From NCBI RefSeq assembly GCF_002836515.1, contig NZ_PJBC01000059.1, positions 124,001 through 188,000 of the forward strand: 64,000 bases of DNA, given 5' to 3'. Origin of the DNA: Pseudomonas sp. Choline-02u-1. Lineage in GTDB: Bacteria > Pseudomonadota > Gammaproteobacteria > Pseudomonadales > Pseudomonadaceae. The notes below the pieces were generated by a model, which worked only from the letters and a program-made list of their open reading frames with translations, was not told the DNA's origin and did no database searches. Below, one piece after another: positions 1 to 8,199 of this stretch (position 1 is its first letter; each line of letters starts with the position of its first letter). Made by a program: the position numbers and the translations under genes.

Positions 1-724
1 GCAGGAACAGACGCAGATCGCCCTTGTGCGTGACCTGCTCTGCTGGCGTGGTGACAAAGCGCTGTGGCTCGCCGCTCAGCGGGAATTTCTCGGCAATGGT
101 TTTGGCCAGGGTGTTGGCGGCGATTTCGGCGCCTTCCGGCGTCCAGTGGGTGTCGGTGCGCAGGAACACTTGCTGACCGTTCTGCTTGGCCTGTTGCAGC
201 GGGCCGAGCAGGTCAGGGGCGAGGATCTTGTCGGCCGCGACACGGGCGTGGAAATCCTGATACAGGTTCTGGTGAATGCTCGAAGGCTTCACTTCATCCA
301 GATGCTCCGGGTACAGACGCACCTTGGCTGGAACGATCGCCATCACCAGTTTCACGCCTTTTTCTTTCAGGGTCTGGCGCACGCCTTCGACCAGCGCGTA
401 GTTGCCTTGCAGGTTCTGCTCTTCATTGACGATCGGGTTGAATTCCTCGTCGCTGTACAGCCACTGGTCGCGGCCGAGCACGACGCCCGGACGACCTTCG
501 TTGAACAGTTTGAAATCCAGCGCGGCCCAGAGGTTGGTGCCCAGGCGCTTGATCGGAAATTCATCGTCGTAGTGGGTTTCCACCGCCTTCGTCCAGCGGC
601 CGTTTAGCACCGTCGCATCGGCGTTGGTGCTGAAGCCGAAGAAGCTGCGAACCGACCACAGACCCAGGACCAACAGTGTCACCAGGAACAGGGCGATGTA
701 GAAGATGCGTAATGAGCGGGTCAT
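1..724 (-). CDS. algJ: Alginate O-acetyltransferase AlgJ (3' end beyond window)
   Basis: Periplasmic, membrane-anchored SGNH-like protein that works with AlgI, AlgF and AlgX to acetylate mannuronate residues of alginate. The visible 241 codons start with a short basic N-terminus and one hydrophobic segment (about residues 7-24, an uncleaved anchor or signal). A DTHWTPEGA stretch near residue 190 is the AlgJ/AlgX Asp-x-His catalytic signature. The start at 724 lies 10 bp after the algI stop, so it is translated from the same message. The gene runs off the left edge, so the C-terminal part, including any catalytic serine, cannot be seen. Recognition is by family resemblance and operon position. 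Confidence 0.93.
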   Translation of the reverse strand, partial: MTRSLRIFYIALFLVTLLVLGLWSVRSFFGFSTNADATVLNGRWTKAVETHYDDEFPIKRLGTNLWAALDFKLFNEGRPGVVLGRDQWLYSDEEFNPIVNEEQNLQGNYALVEGVRQTLKEKGVKLVMAIVPAKVRLYPEHLDEVKPSSIHQNLYQDFHARVAADKILAPDLLGPLQQAKQNGQQVFLRTDTHWTPEGAEIAANTLAKTIAEKFPLSGEPQRFVTTPAEQVTHKGDLRLFL

Positions 725-734
725 GTCAGATCCC

Positions 735-2300
735 TCAGAACTGGAAGTAAAGGAACGGCGAGAAGCTTTGCGCCGAGAGTTTGAGAATCGAGGCAATGAA
801 CAGCAGCAGGATCAGCCCGCGCATCACGTAGCGCGACCAGTCCGCGGTCCAGTAGGCCGGTTGCACCTGGGCTTCGACGCCGACGGTGTAGCCAGGTTCA
901 TGGATGCTCGCCGGGTTTTCGCCAGGCGCTGCCTTGATCATTCCAGGCGTGGCAGTCGCAGGACCATCGGCCTCGACGTTGACCGCAGGTTTGGTCTTGG
1001 CTGGCGGCTGATTGGTGTACAGGTCACGCAGGCCGAAGAACGCCAGCGTCACGTAAGCCACCACCAGAGTCGCCACTTGCAGACCGGTGAGGCTGGCCTG
1101 ATTGAGTTCCGACAGCGACCAGTCGCCGAAGCTGAACATTGCGCCGTACATACGCCCGGCAACGTGCAGGTTCTCGGCACGGAAGATCACCCAGCCCATT
1201 ACCACCAGCAGGAAGGTCAGTGCCCAGCGGATCGGGTTGAGGCTGCGCGGTGAGGTGTTAAGGCCCAGCGCTTTTTCGATCGCCAGCCACATGCCGTGCC
1301 AGGCGCCCCAGACGATGTAGGTGATGTTCGCGCCGTGCCACAGACCACCGAGCAGCATGGTCAGGAACAGGTTGCGATAGGTCATCAGCGTGCCTTTACG
1401 GTTACCGCCGAGGGTGATGTACAGGTAGTCACGCAGCCAGGTCGACAGGCTGATGTGCCAGCGGCGCCAGAACTCGGTGATCGACTGGCTGATGTACGGC
1501 TGCTTGAAGTTTTCCATGAAACGGAAACCCATCATCAAGCCCAGGCCGATGGCCATGTCGCTGTAACCGGAGAAGTCGAAGTACAGCTGCGCGGTGTACG
1601 CCAGCGCGCCGAGCCAGGCATCGCCCGTGGTCGGGTTTTGCAGGGCGAAGCAGTGGTCCGCAACAACGGCGAGGGTGTCGGCGATGAAGACTTTCTTGAT
1701 GAAACCCTGCATGAACCGCGTGCAGCCCTCGGAGAACTTGTCGAGGGTGTGCGTGCGGTTGTTGAACTGGTCGGCCAGGTCGCGGAAGCGCAGCACCGGG
1801 CCGGCAATCAGGTGCGGGAAGATCGCCACGAACGCTGCGAAGTCGATCAGGTTACGCGTCGCCGGGGTGTCACCACGGTAAACGTCGATGATGTAGCTGA
1901 TCGATTCGAAGATGTAGAACGAAATACCGATCGGCAGCAGCACGTGCGTGAGGATGAACGGCTCAAGACCCACCGACGTCATCATCGCGTTGATGCTGTC
2001 GACACCGAAGTTGGCGTACTTGAAGTAGCCCAGGATGCACAGGTCGACGGCCACGCCGAGCAGCAGCCAGCGCTGGGCCGGTTTGGTCCTGACGCCGGCG
2101 GCACCGACTTTCAGGCCGATCCAGTAGTTCCACAGCGTGACGGCTGCGAACAGCGCGAGGAAGTCCACACGCCACCAGGCGTAGAACACGTAGCTGGCGA
2201 TCAGCAGCAGCAGGTTGCGATAGCGTTGCCCGCTCAAGTAGTACAAGCCGAGAAAGATCGGCAAGAACAGAAACAGGAACACGTTGGATGAAAATACCAT
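735..2300 (-). CDS. algI: Alginate O-acetyltransferase AlgI (MBOAT family)
   Basis: Polytopic inner-membrane MBOAT protein that passes acetyl groups across the membrane for alginate acetylation. It has 521 residues, many hydrophobic helices, and the conserved LLGGLWHGAN region holding the essential MBOAT histidine. It closely resembles P. aeruginosa AlgI from MVFSSNVFLF to the C-terminal SPFLYFQF. I chose the start at 2300 because the family begins with MVFSS and a GGAGA ribosome site precedes it; the frame is open 13 codons further upstream but without family support. The gap to algL (about 209 bp) carries a paired palindromic repeat, so expression of algIJ may be partly uncoupled from the genes before it. 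Confidence 0.97.
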   Translation of the reverse strand: MVFSSNVFLFLFLPIFLGLYYLSGQRYRNLLLLIASYVFYAWWRVDFLALFAAVTLWNYWIGLKVGAAGVRTKPAQRWLLLGVAVDLCILGYFKYANFGVDSINAMMTSVGLEPFILTHVLLPIGISFYIFESISYIIDVYRGDTPATRNLIDFAAFVAIFPHLIAGPVLRFRDLADQFNNRTHTLDKFSEGCTRFMQGFIKKVFIADTLAVVADHCFALQNPTTGDAWLGALAYTAQLYFDFSGYSDMAIGLGLMMGFRFMENFKQPYISQSITEFWRRWHISLSTWLRDYLYITLGGNRKGTLMTYRNLFLTMLLGGLWHGANITYIVWGAWHGMWLAIEKALGLNTSPRSLNPIRWALTFLLVVMGWVIFRAENLHVAGRMYGAMFSFGDWSLSELNQASLTGLQVATLVVAYVTLAFFGLRDLYTNQPPAKTKPAVNVEADGPATATPGMIKAAPGENPASIHEPGYTVGVEAQVQPAYWTADWSRYVMRGLILLLFIASILKLSAQSFSPFLYFQF

Positions 2301-2406
2301 CCCGATCTCTCCATGTTTGAACCAACAGTCAAGGGCCAAAGCCCCCCCAAACCCCCCACGTAAAACCGGAGGGTCAACTCAAAAATCTCAAACCTGACAC
2401 CGATCC

Positions 2407-2493
2407 CTGTAGGAGCTGCCGAAGGCTGCGATCTTTTGATCCTGATCTTCAAAAGCCAGATCAAAAGATCGCAGCCTTCGGCAGCTCCTACAG
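2407..2493. repeat. Paired palindromic repeat, family B (GGCTGCGATC type)
   Basis: Two inverted copies of a roughly 35-bp unit (CTGTAGGAGCTGCCGAAGGC onward) sit head to head and can form one long hairpin. It lies inside the alginate operon between algL and algI. It belongs to the second of the two repeat families in this window; the other copies are listed separately. Confidence 0.9.
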
Positions 2494-2509
2494 GGTTTTG
2501 CGTCTGGCC

Positions 2510-3634
2510 TTACGAACCTTTGTTGCCCTTTTCATGCGACGGGTCGTAGACCTTGGTCAGGTCGCCGCCAAGACGGAAAGTCTTGAACGGTTGCATGTCG
2601 CGCTTCTTCTCAATCACATCAGGAGCGCAGGTGTAGAGCGTGCAAAACGGTTCGAGCCAGGCGAATTTCATGTCCTCTTTCAGATCGGTCATGTCCTGCT
2701 CTTTGCCGTTCTTTTCCTCGAATTCATCCGGGTCTTTCACCCCGGACAACACACGATCACCGAGACGCTTGAGCGCGCCGTTGTTTTCCTGACGCAGATC
2801 GACACCGTTGACCTGGGCGAAACTGGCGATCATCGCCAGCGGCGGCAGGGCGTAGTTGTGATAGGCGAGGGCGCGTTGCTGGCGCTTGAGTTCGTTGGGC
2901 AGGAAGCCATCGGCATCGACTTGATTGACGCCGACCTTGTATTCCTTGACGGCCCAGTCGAACAGGTCGCGGCGGTTGGTGGCGACGGCGGTGGCCATCA
3001 CCGACCAGGCGGCCCAGTACGAGTGGTTGTTGGTTTTTTCCAGCGGCAGGTTGTCCCAGTCGCTGACCACCTGATCGGCCATTTTGCTGAACCACGCCTC
3101 GATCAACTGCGCTTCCTGCTGATGCTGCGCGAGTGGATGCGAGTCGGAGAACTTCAGGCGAATGTACGAAGACGCCATGCTGCCCAGCGCCCATTTGCGC
3201 ATCGACTTGCCGGTGTGGTTGAAGTCTTTGGACATCAAGGCATCAGCCTTGGCCCACGCGGTCAGCCAGTTCAGCGTGCATTCGAGCTGCTCCGCACGAC
3301 CGTCGCGCATGAACTGCATGACGCGCTTGGCGGTGCCGCGTTCCAGCGTGGTGATGTCTTTGGTGGTGTCGCGAAAGGCTTGTTCCGACTTGACGTTCAG
3401 TGTCGCGCGGGCCTTGTCCGAACCTTCGTATTTGCTGCGAAATTGCAGCGGGCCGGTGTACGGCGCCGGCATCGCATCGCAACCGTCGCTTTTGTCGCCG
3501 CTCTTGAATTTATCCACCGGGGCGAAGTAGCCCTGTGGTGGACGCAGTGGCGCGGCGGCCTGAGTCGCCCCGGCGAACATCGCCAAGGTCAGCAGGGAAG
3601 GCGCGAGCAGGTGTTTGATCGTTCGATTTCGCAT
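2510..3634 (-). CDS. algL: Alginate lyase AlgL
   Basis: Periplasmic poly(beta-D-mannuronate) lyase that clears alginate misrouted into the periplasm during secretion. The 374-residue form has a signal peptide ending near ATQAA, then a PL5-type alpha/alpha barrel with the NNHSYWAAW catalytic motif and the segments FNHTGKSMRKWALGS and NELKRQQRALAYHNYALPP. Two starts are possible. An ATG at 3646 overlaps the algX stop as ATGA. The ATG at 3634 has AGG six bases upstream and gives a normal signal peptide, so I prefer it. Confidence 0.96.
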   Translation of the reverse strand: MRNRTIKHLLAPSLLTLAMFAGATQAAAPLRPPQGYFAPVDKFKSGDKSDGCDAMPAPYTGPLQFRSKYEGSDKARATLNVKSEQAFRDTTKDITTLERGTAKRVMQFMRDGRAEQLECTLNWLTAWAKADALMSKDFNHTGKSMRKWALGSMASSYIRLKFSDSHPLAQHQQEAQLIEAWFSKMADQVVSDWDNLPLEKTNNHSYWAAWSVMATAVATNRRDLFDWAVKEYKVGVNQVDADGFLPNELKRQQRALAYHNYALPPLAMIASFAQVNGVDLRQENNGALKRLGDRVLSGVKDPDEFEEKNGKEQDMTDLKEDMKFAWLEPFCTLYTCAPDVIEKKRDMQPFKTFRLGGDLTKVYDPSHEKGNKGS

Positions 3635-3642
3635 AGCAGACC

Positions 3643-5109
3643 TCATTGCCCAAGCTGCGCGGTCTGTTGACCGGCGCCCGGGAATACGTTGCGTTTGCAG
3701 ATTTTCGCTTCGACTTTTTGTGGCGCGGCGCCAGGACCGGCTTCGGGGCCTTGGACTTCCACGGCCAGCAAATTTTGCGAGGCCCAGTCTTCGTCCGTGC
3801 GCAGCTCAAAGGCGAAACGACCGTCGGTGTCGGAGGTTTCCGGTTTCTCGATCTTGATGTCCTCGTGGCGACCGTTCATGTACCAGAGGGTGGCTTGCAG
3901 GGTTTTCACCGAGGTGTCGGCGAAGCGGATGTCGACCTGATGGTTGGCGTTCTGCAGGTTCAGGTTCTTGCTGTTGACCAGCAGTTCCTGTTTGCTGCCC
4001 GGCTTCAGCGTGGCGCTGCCGGTCATCTGCGCGTCTTTGCCTTCGCAGCCGTTATCGAGCAGCGCCATCATCTGGCGATAGATGGTTTCCTGGTCGAGGC
4101 GATACAGCGGCGAGAATTCCCAGATGAGAATCTTCGGCGGGGTCTTCTGGAATTCTTCGCTGCCCAGATATTGCAGCATCGAACCTTCGAAACCGCCGCC
4201 GGGGAAGGCCACGTTGAGAATGTCGGCGCCGATGGCTTCTTCGAGGAAACCGGCGAAGTTGTAGTTCTTGCCGCTGTGCGAGGTGCCGACCAGAGTGATC
4301 TGCGGATTGCCGGAGTCGCCGAACAGGTCGCCGTCGCCAGCTTCGCCTTTCGGCTCGGTGGTGAACTGGTCCATGTACTGGATCGCGTAGCTGGTGCCGC
4401 ACAGCTGCCCGGCCATGTTGTGCAGGGTGCCGGTCTTGCCCATGCGTCCGGAGCGCTTGGTCTCGAATTCACGCTTGGGAATGTCGGCAAAGGCCGGGAT
4501 CTGCTTGACCTTCTCGGCAACAATTTTGGCCGTGCGCTGGGCACCGTACGGCGTCCAGTGCTGGTCGCCACGGAAGTAGAAATCGTGGGCGGGCAGGGTG
4601 TCCGGCAACGATTCGTTGGTCAGTGGCGACAGATCCGGGACCACGTAACCCATCTTGGCGAAACGGCCGAGCATGGTCTTGTAGTTGCTCAGCGCTTTCT
4701 CGTAATCGAACGCGGCTTTTTCCTGCGGGTTGAGCTTGTTGCGGTTCACCAGGCCACGGGTCGGCTGGTAAACGATCACAAGTTCCACGCCTTTGCTCTT
4801 GAACGCATCGTGCAACTGCTGCAAGCGCTTGTAGCCGGCCGGTGTGGTGTTGAACTCGGTGCGCAGGTCTTCCTGGGTACGGAACAGCCAGTCGCCCTGA
4901 GCCTGCACCAGCGTGGTGAAGTTCTGCTGATAACGCGTGGTGTAGTTCTTCGCGTCATGGGCAGCCGGGCACAGGTTGCAGCATGGCTCGGCGGTGAACT
5001 TCGGTGGCGTGGCGCTTGCGCCTTCAGCGTCGGCGCGGGCGTTGCCGGCAGCGAGAATGCCGAGGGTCAGGGCCGAGAGGCTGAGCAGTTTGATCATGTG
5101 TGGGTGCAT
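3643..5109 (-). CDS. algX: Alginate acetyltransferase/scaffold AlgX
   Basis: Periplasmic terminal O-acetyltransferase that binds the polymer and links the acetylation and secretion complexes. It has 488 residues with a signal peptide (about 1-26). The SGNH domain shows GDQHWTPYGA (catalytic Asp and His) and GTSHSG (nucleophile Ser). A C-terminal carbohydrate-binding module follows, with KILIWEF at the junction. The start at 5109 has GAGGAA six bases upstream. An alternative ATG lies four codons in. The stop overlaps the upstream algL ATG. AlgX and AlgJ share the catalytic motif, consistent with their paired roles in acetylation. Confidence 0.97.
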   Translation of the reverse strand: MHPHMIKLLSLSALTLGILAAGNARADAEGASATPPKFTAEPCCNLCPAAHDAKNYTTRYQQNFTTLVQAQGDWLFRTQEDLRTEFNTTPAGYKRLQQLHDAFKSKGVELVIVYQPTRGLVNRNKLNPQEKAAFDYEKALSNYKTMLGRFAKMGYVVPDLSPLTNESLPDTLPAHDFYFRGDQHWTPYGAQRTAKIVAEKVKQIPAFADIPKREFETKRSGRMGKTGTLHNMAGQLCGTSYAIQYMDQFTTEPKGEAGDGDLFGDSGNPQITLVGTSHSGKNYNFAGFLEEAIGADILNVAFPGGGFEGSMLQYLGSEEFQKTPPKILIWEFSPLYRLDQETIYRQMMALLDNGCEGKDAQMTGSATLKPGSKQELLVNSKNLNLQNANHQVDIRFADTSVKTLQATLWYMNGRHEDIKIEKPETSDTDGRFAFELRTDEDWASQNLLAVEVQGPEAGPGAAPQKVEAKICKRNVFPGAGQQTAQLGQ

Positions 5110-5119
5110 AAAAATTTCC

Positions 5120-6691
5120 TCAGTCCTGCATTTCGGTCTGGCGTTCGACAGGGTCGATCAGCACGGCTTTCTGCTGGCGCACCAACAGATCGAGAATTTC
5201 ATCCTGGCGCTCGCCGAGGATGCCGTTGAAGCTGATGCCGCTGGACTTGGTCGGCGCCAGCATCGACACGCGATACAGCTCGACACTCAACGGCGAGTCA
5301 ATCGACAGCGGGCCGCTGCCATTGGCTGCCAGTTCGCCGCCGACGACGATCAACGAGACCTGCGCGTCGAACGGGTCGAGCTTGATGTCGCGGTCGGTGT
5401 CGGTCAGGTCTTTGATGTGGCCGTAAATGCCGGTCAGGCCGTTGGTCATGGCAACGTTTTCGTAGAGGCGGATGTTTACGCTGTTACGAATACGAATGCC
5501 GTGGCGCCGGTTGCTGATGACCTTGTTGCCCCACAACAGGTTGTCGGCAGACTCATAGAGCGTGATGCCGTCGGTGTGGTTCTTGTAGATCTCGTTGTAG
5601 GCAATGATGTTGTTGATGCTGTTCCGGTCGATCACCAGGCCCGACAACTTGTTGTCGAAACTCTTGTTGTTGAAGATGAAGCTGTCGTTGACCTCACGGG
5701 AAATAATGATCCCGTGTTTCTTCTTCGTGCCGTACACGGTGTTCTCGGCAATGATCAGCCGATGCGAACGGTCATGCGGGTCGATGCCGTAGACGATGTT
5801 GTCTTTGTAGGTGTTGCCCTTGACCACAAAGTCGCTGGTTTCGTAGCAGTAGAAGCCGTACCACATGTCCGAGAACTCGGAGCCGACGATCCAGCCGGTC
5901 GGCTCAGGACGCTTGAGCACCTTCGCCATGTTCGGCGTGTACTGGGAAATACTCACCCCGTACGACTTACTGTTGGCGTAACCGAAACTGGCCATTTTGC
6001 TGTTGACGATGTAGGTCTCGGTGCCACCCCAGGCGAGCAGGAACGGACGGAATTCCTTCGGCGAACGGAAGGTTGCCGGGCCGTTGTCCTTCTCGCGCCA
6101 GCCAGTGACTTTGGTGTCACGCACGAACAGTTTGCCGTCGTTGACCAGGAACGAACCGGCCTCTTGCGACAGGCGCAGTTCCTGGGTCTGACCGTCGATT
6201 TCGAGGGTGCCTTTCTCGCCGACCACGATCGGCAATTTAGCTAGGTACACGCCCGGAGCGGTCTCGCTGAAATACTGCTTGGGCAGTTTCTTCGCCAGAT
6301 CCTTGAGGTTCATGTAGCCGTCGTCGATGAAGATCGCTTGCGGAATGCCGTGCTGACGCACCACCCATTCGGCCATCTTGTTATCGCCGCCGATGAAGTC
6401 CTTCAGGGCGTTTTCCTGCATCATCCGGCGCACGCTGATCTTGCCCGGCTTGCTGCGCACGATCTTCGCGGCAGCGGCTTCGGCGGTGAAGCCGGACAGG
6501 TCGGGCAGTGTCGGCTTGGCCAGTTGCAGCGCGTCGGTTGGCGCGCTGCTGACGGTGTAGGTCTTGGCCTGTTGCAGTTCCTTGGCTACGGTCGCAGGTT
6601 TCGCCGGTTCAACATTGGCGAAGGCGCCGGCGCTGGCCAGCAGCATCGCGCCGGCCAGCAGGCTGAGTGAGCCTGTTCTGGTGCTGATCAT
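5120..6691 (-). CDS. algG: Mannuronan C5-epimerase AlgG
   Basis: Periplasmic enzyme that converts D-mannuronate to L-guluronate within the polymer. It has 523 residues with a signal peptide, then a long right-handed beta-helix made of repeated N-x-I/G-I/V turns (for example GIDPHDRSHRLIIAENTVYG and the repeats after it). DPHDRS is the catalytic motif of the family. I placed the start at 6691 because GGGAG lies eight bases upstream. The frame is open up to an ATG at 6718 that overlaps the algE stop but has no ribosome site. AlgG also forms part of the AlgK-AlgX secretion scaffold. Confidence 0.96.
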   Translation of the reverse strand: MISTRTGSLSLLAGAMLLASAGAFANVEPAKPATVAKELQQAKTYTVSSAPTDALQLAKPTLPDLSGFTAEAAAAKIVRSKPGKISVRRMMQENALKDFIGGDNKMAEWVVRQHGIPQAIFIDDGYMNLKDLAKKLPKQYFSETAPGVYLAKLPIVVGEKGTLEIDGQTQELRLSQEAGSFLVNDGKLFVRDTKVTGWREKDNGPATFRSPKEFRPFLLAWGGTETYIVNSKMASFGYANSKSYGVSISQYTPNMAKVLKRPEPTGWIVGSEFSDMWYGFYCYETSDFVVKGNTYKDNIVYGIDPHDRSHRLIIAENTVYGTKKKHGIIISREVNDSFIFNNKSFDNKLSGLVIDRNSINNIIAYNEIYKNHTDGITLYESADNLLWGNKVISNRRHGIRIRNSVNIRLYENVAMTNGLTGIYGHIKDLTDTDRDIKLDPFDAQVSLIVVGGELAANGSGPLSIDSPLSVELYRVSMLAPTKSSGISFNGILGERQDEILDLLVRQQKAVLIDPVERQTEMQD

Positions 6692-6717
6692 GTCGGGCAC
6701 TCCCTTGGCGGTTTGCA

Positions 6718-8199
6718 TCAGAAGCGCCAGATCACGTCGATGAATGCGCGGTGCATGTACGAATCAACCTGGCTGCCATAGGCATCGCCCGGTTTGAACA
6801 CACCGCCACGGAAACGCACCAGTGCCGAAGGCTCGTCGATCGACTGGCTCAATGCCGCCGGCAACAGGCCTTGCTTGAAGTACTTGGTGACGACCAGGTC
6901 CATTTCCTGACCCAGGTCCTTGTTGCCATCTTCAAGCGGCAGTGAGGTGCTGGAGAGGATGGCGCCGGTGACGTCGTCGGTGTTGTTTTCCACCGCGTTG
7001 ATACCGTTGCTGCCGACCGGCTTGTTGCCGTCGACACGCCAGAACTTGTGGTAGATCAGGCTGGCGTCGTACTCGTCGTTGACCATCCATGAGCCGAAGA
7101 GGGTGGCGGTCTGCATGTTGTTCATTTCGCCACGGAACGCTTCACCGAAACGGTGCACGCGCGAGCGGGTACCGGTGTAGTTGGAGCGGTTGCTCTCCAG
7201 ACCGTTCTGCTCGTAATCGGCACTGGCGCGGGCGTAGGCACCGCCGACTTGCCACTGTGGATCGAGACGCAGACGCACGCCGATATCGGCTGCCCAGCCG
7301 CTGATGTCATCGCTGCGTTTGGCTTGTGTCGGGCGCGTGCCATCGGCATTCAGCGCGTTGACCGTGTCGCGGTCGCCGCTCATGCCGGTGATGCTGCCCC
7401 AGTAGTTGACGGTGTTGGTGTTGCGCCAGTTGTAGGCGTCGCTGTCGGCGGTCAGGCCGATCCAGCTGATGTCACCGTTCTCGGTCTTGTCCAGCGAGTC
7501 GCGCGGAACACCCGGCTCGGCGTAATCGAGTTTGCCGTCATCGTGGGTGTGATGACCGCGAATGCCGACCCACTGGCCCGGCGTCCACTGGTAAGCGGCG
7601 TCGGCGTAGGCGTGCAGGCGATCCTTGTCTTTGGGCGCCAGCTCTTTCAGGTCGGTGCGGTATTCGCTGAAGCGCTCGGCAACACCGGCATTGGCCCGCA
7701 GCAGGGTAGTGTCGAAGGTCCAGTTCAACGCTTCGATGTTGGTGTCGCGCCATTGACCATCGTCATTGCGCAGACGCTGACGACCGAACTTGAGAATCTC
7801 GCCAGGGTAGGGCGTGAAGCCGCTGTAGCCGACCCAGAATTCACGCATCGCCAGGTAGTTTTTCTTGGTTTCGCGATCGCCGCTGTCGGTGGTCTGTTCG
7901 CCGTCCGATTGCTGCAGGGTGTCGGTCTCGATGATATCGGTCGAGGTTACGGCCTGACCCATCGCATAAGCGCTCCACGCGCCGCTTTCGCCGTAGATCC
8001 ACGGACGCAGGTCGAGGCCCACGCCGTTGACGTCGCCGCCACCGGCGGTGCCGAGGTCACGGTCGTCTTCGGACTGGCCGGTGAGTTTGACATCCAGACC
8101 GAAGTTCTTGCTTTCAGTCATCGCAGCCAGTGTCGGGCAAGACCAGAGCAGCGCGAAGGTGAGGCCAATACCGGCCTTCACGAATGGGTTCAGCTTCAT
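6718..8199 (-). CDS. algE: Alginate outer-membrane export porin AlgE
   Basis: An 18-stranded outer-membrane beta-barrel that exports alginate. It has 493 residues, a signal peptide cut near TLAA, alternating amphipathic strands throughout, and a C-terminal aromatic (IDVIWRF) typical of outer-membrane barrels. Its ATG overlaps the algK stop by four bases (ATGA) and is preceded by GAGGAA, so AlgE and its lipoprotein partner AlgK are probably translationally coupled. Confidence 0.97.
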   Translation of the reverse strand: MKLNPFVKAGIGLTFALLWSCPTLAAMTESKNFGLDVKLTGQSEDDRDLGTAGGGDVNGVGLDLRPWIYGESGAWSAYAMGQAVTSTDIIETDTLQQSDGEQTTDSGDRETKKNYLAMREFWVGYSGFTPYPGEILKFGRQRLRNDDGQWRDTNIEALNWTFDTTLLRANAGVAERFSEYRTDLKELAPKDKDRLHAYADAAYQWTPGQWVGIRGHHTHDDGKLDYAEPGVPRDSLDKTENGDISWIGLTADSDAYNWRNTNTVNYWGSITGMSGDRDTVNALNADGTRPTQAKRSDDISGWAADIGVRLRLDPQWQVGGAYARASADYEQNGLESNRSNYTGTRSRVHRFGEAFRGEMNNMQTATLFGSWMVNDEYDASLIYHKFWRVDGNKPVGSNGINAVENNTDDVTGAILSSTSLPLEDGNKDLGQEMDLVVTKYFKQGLLPAALSQSIDEPSALVRFRGGVFKPGDAYGSQVDSYMHRAFIDVIWRF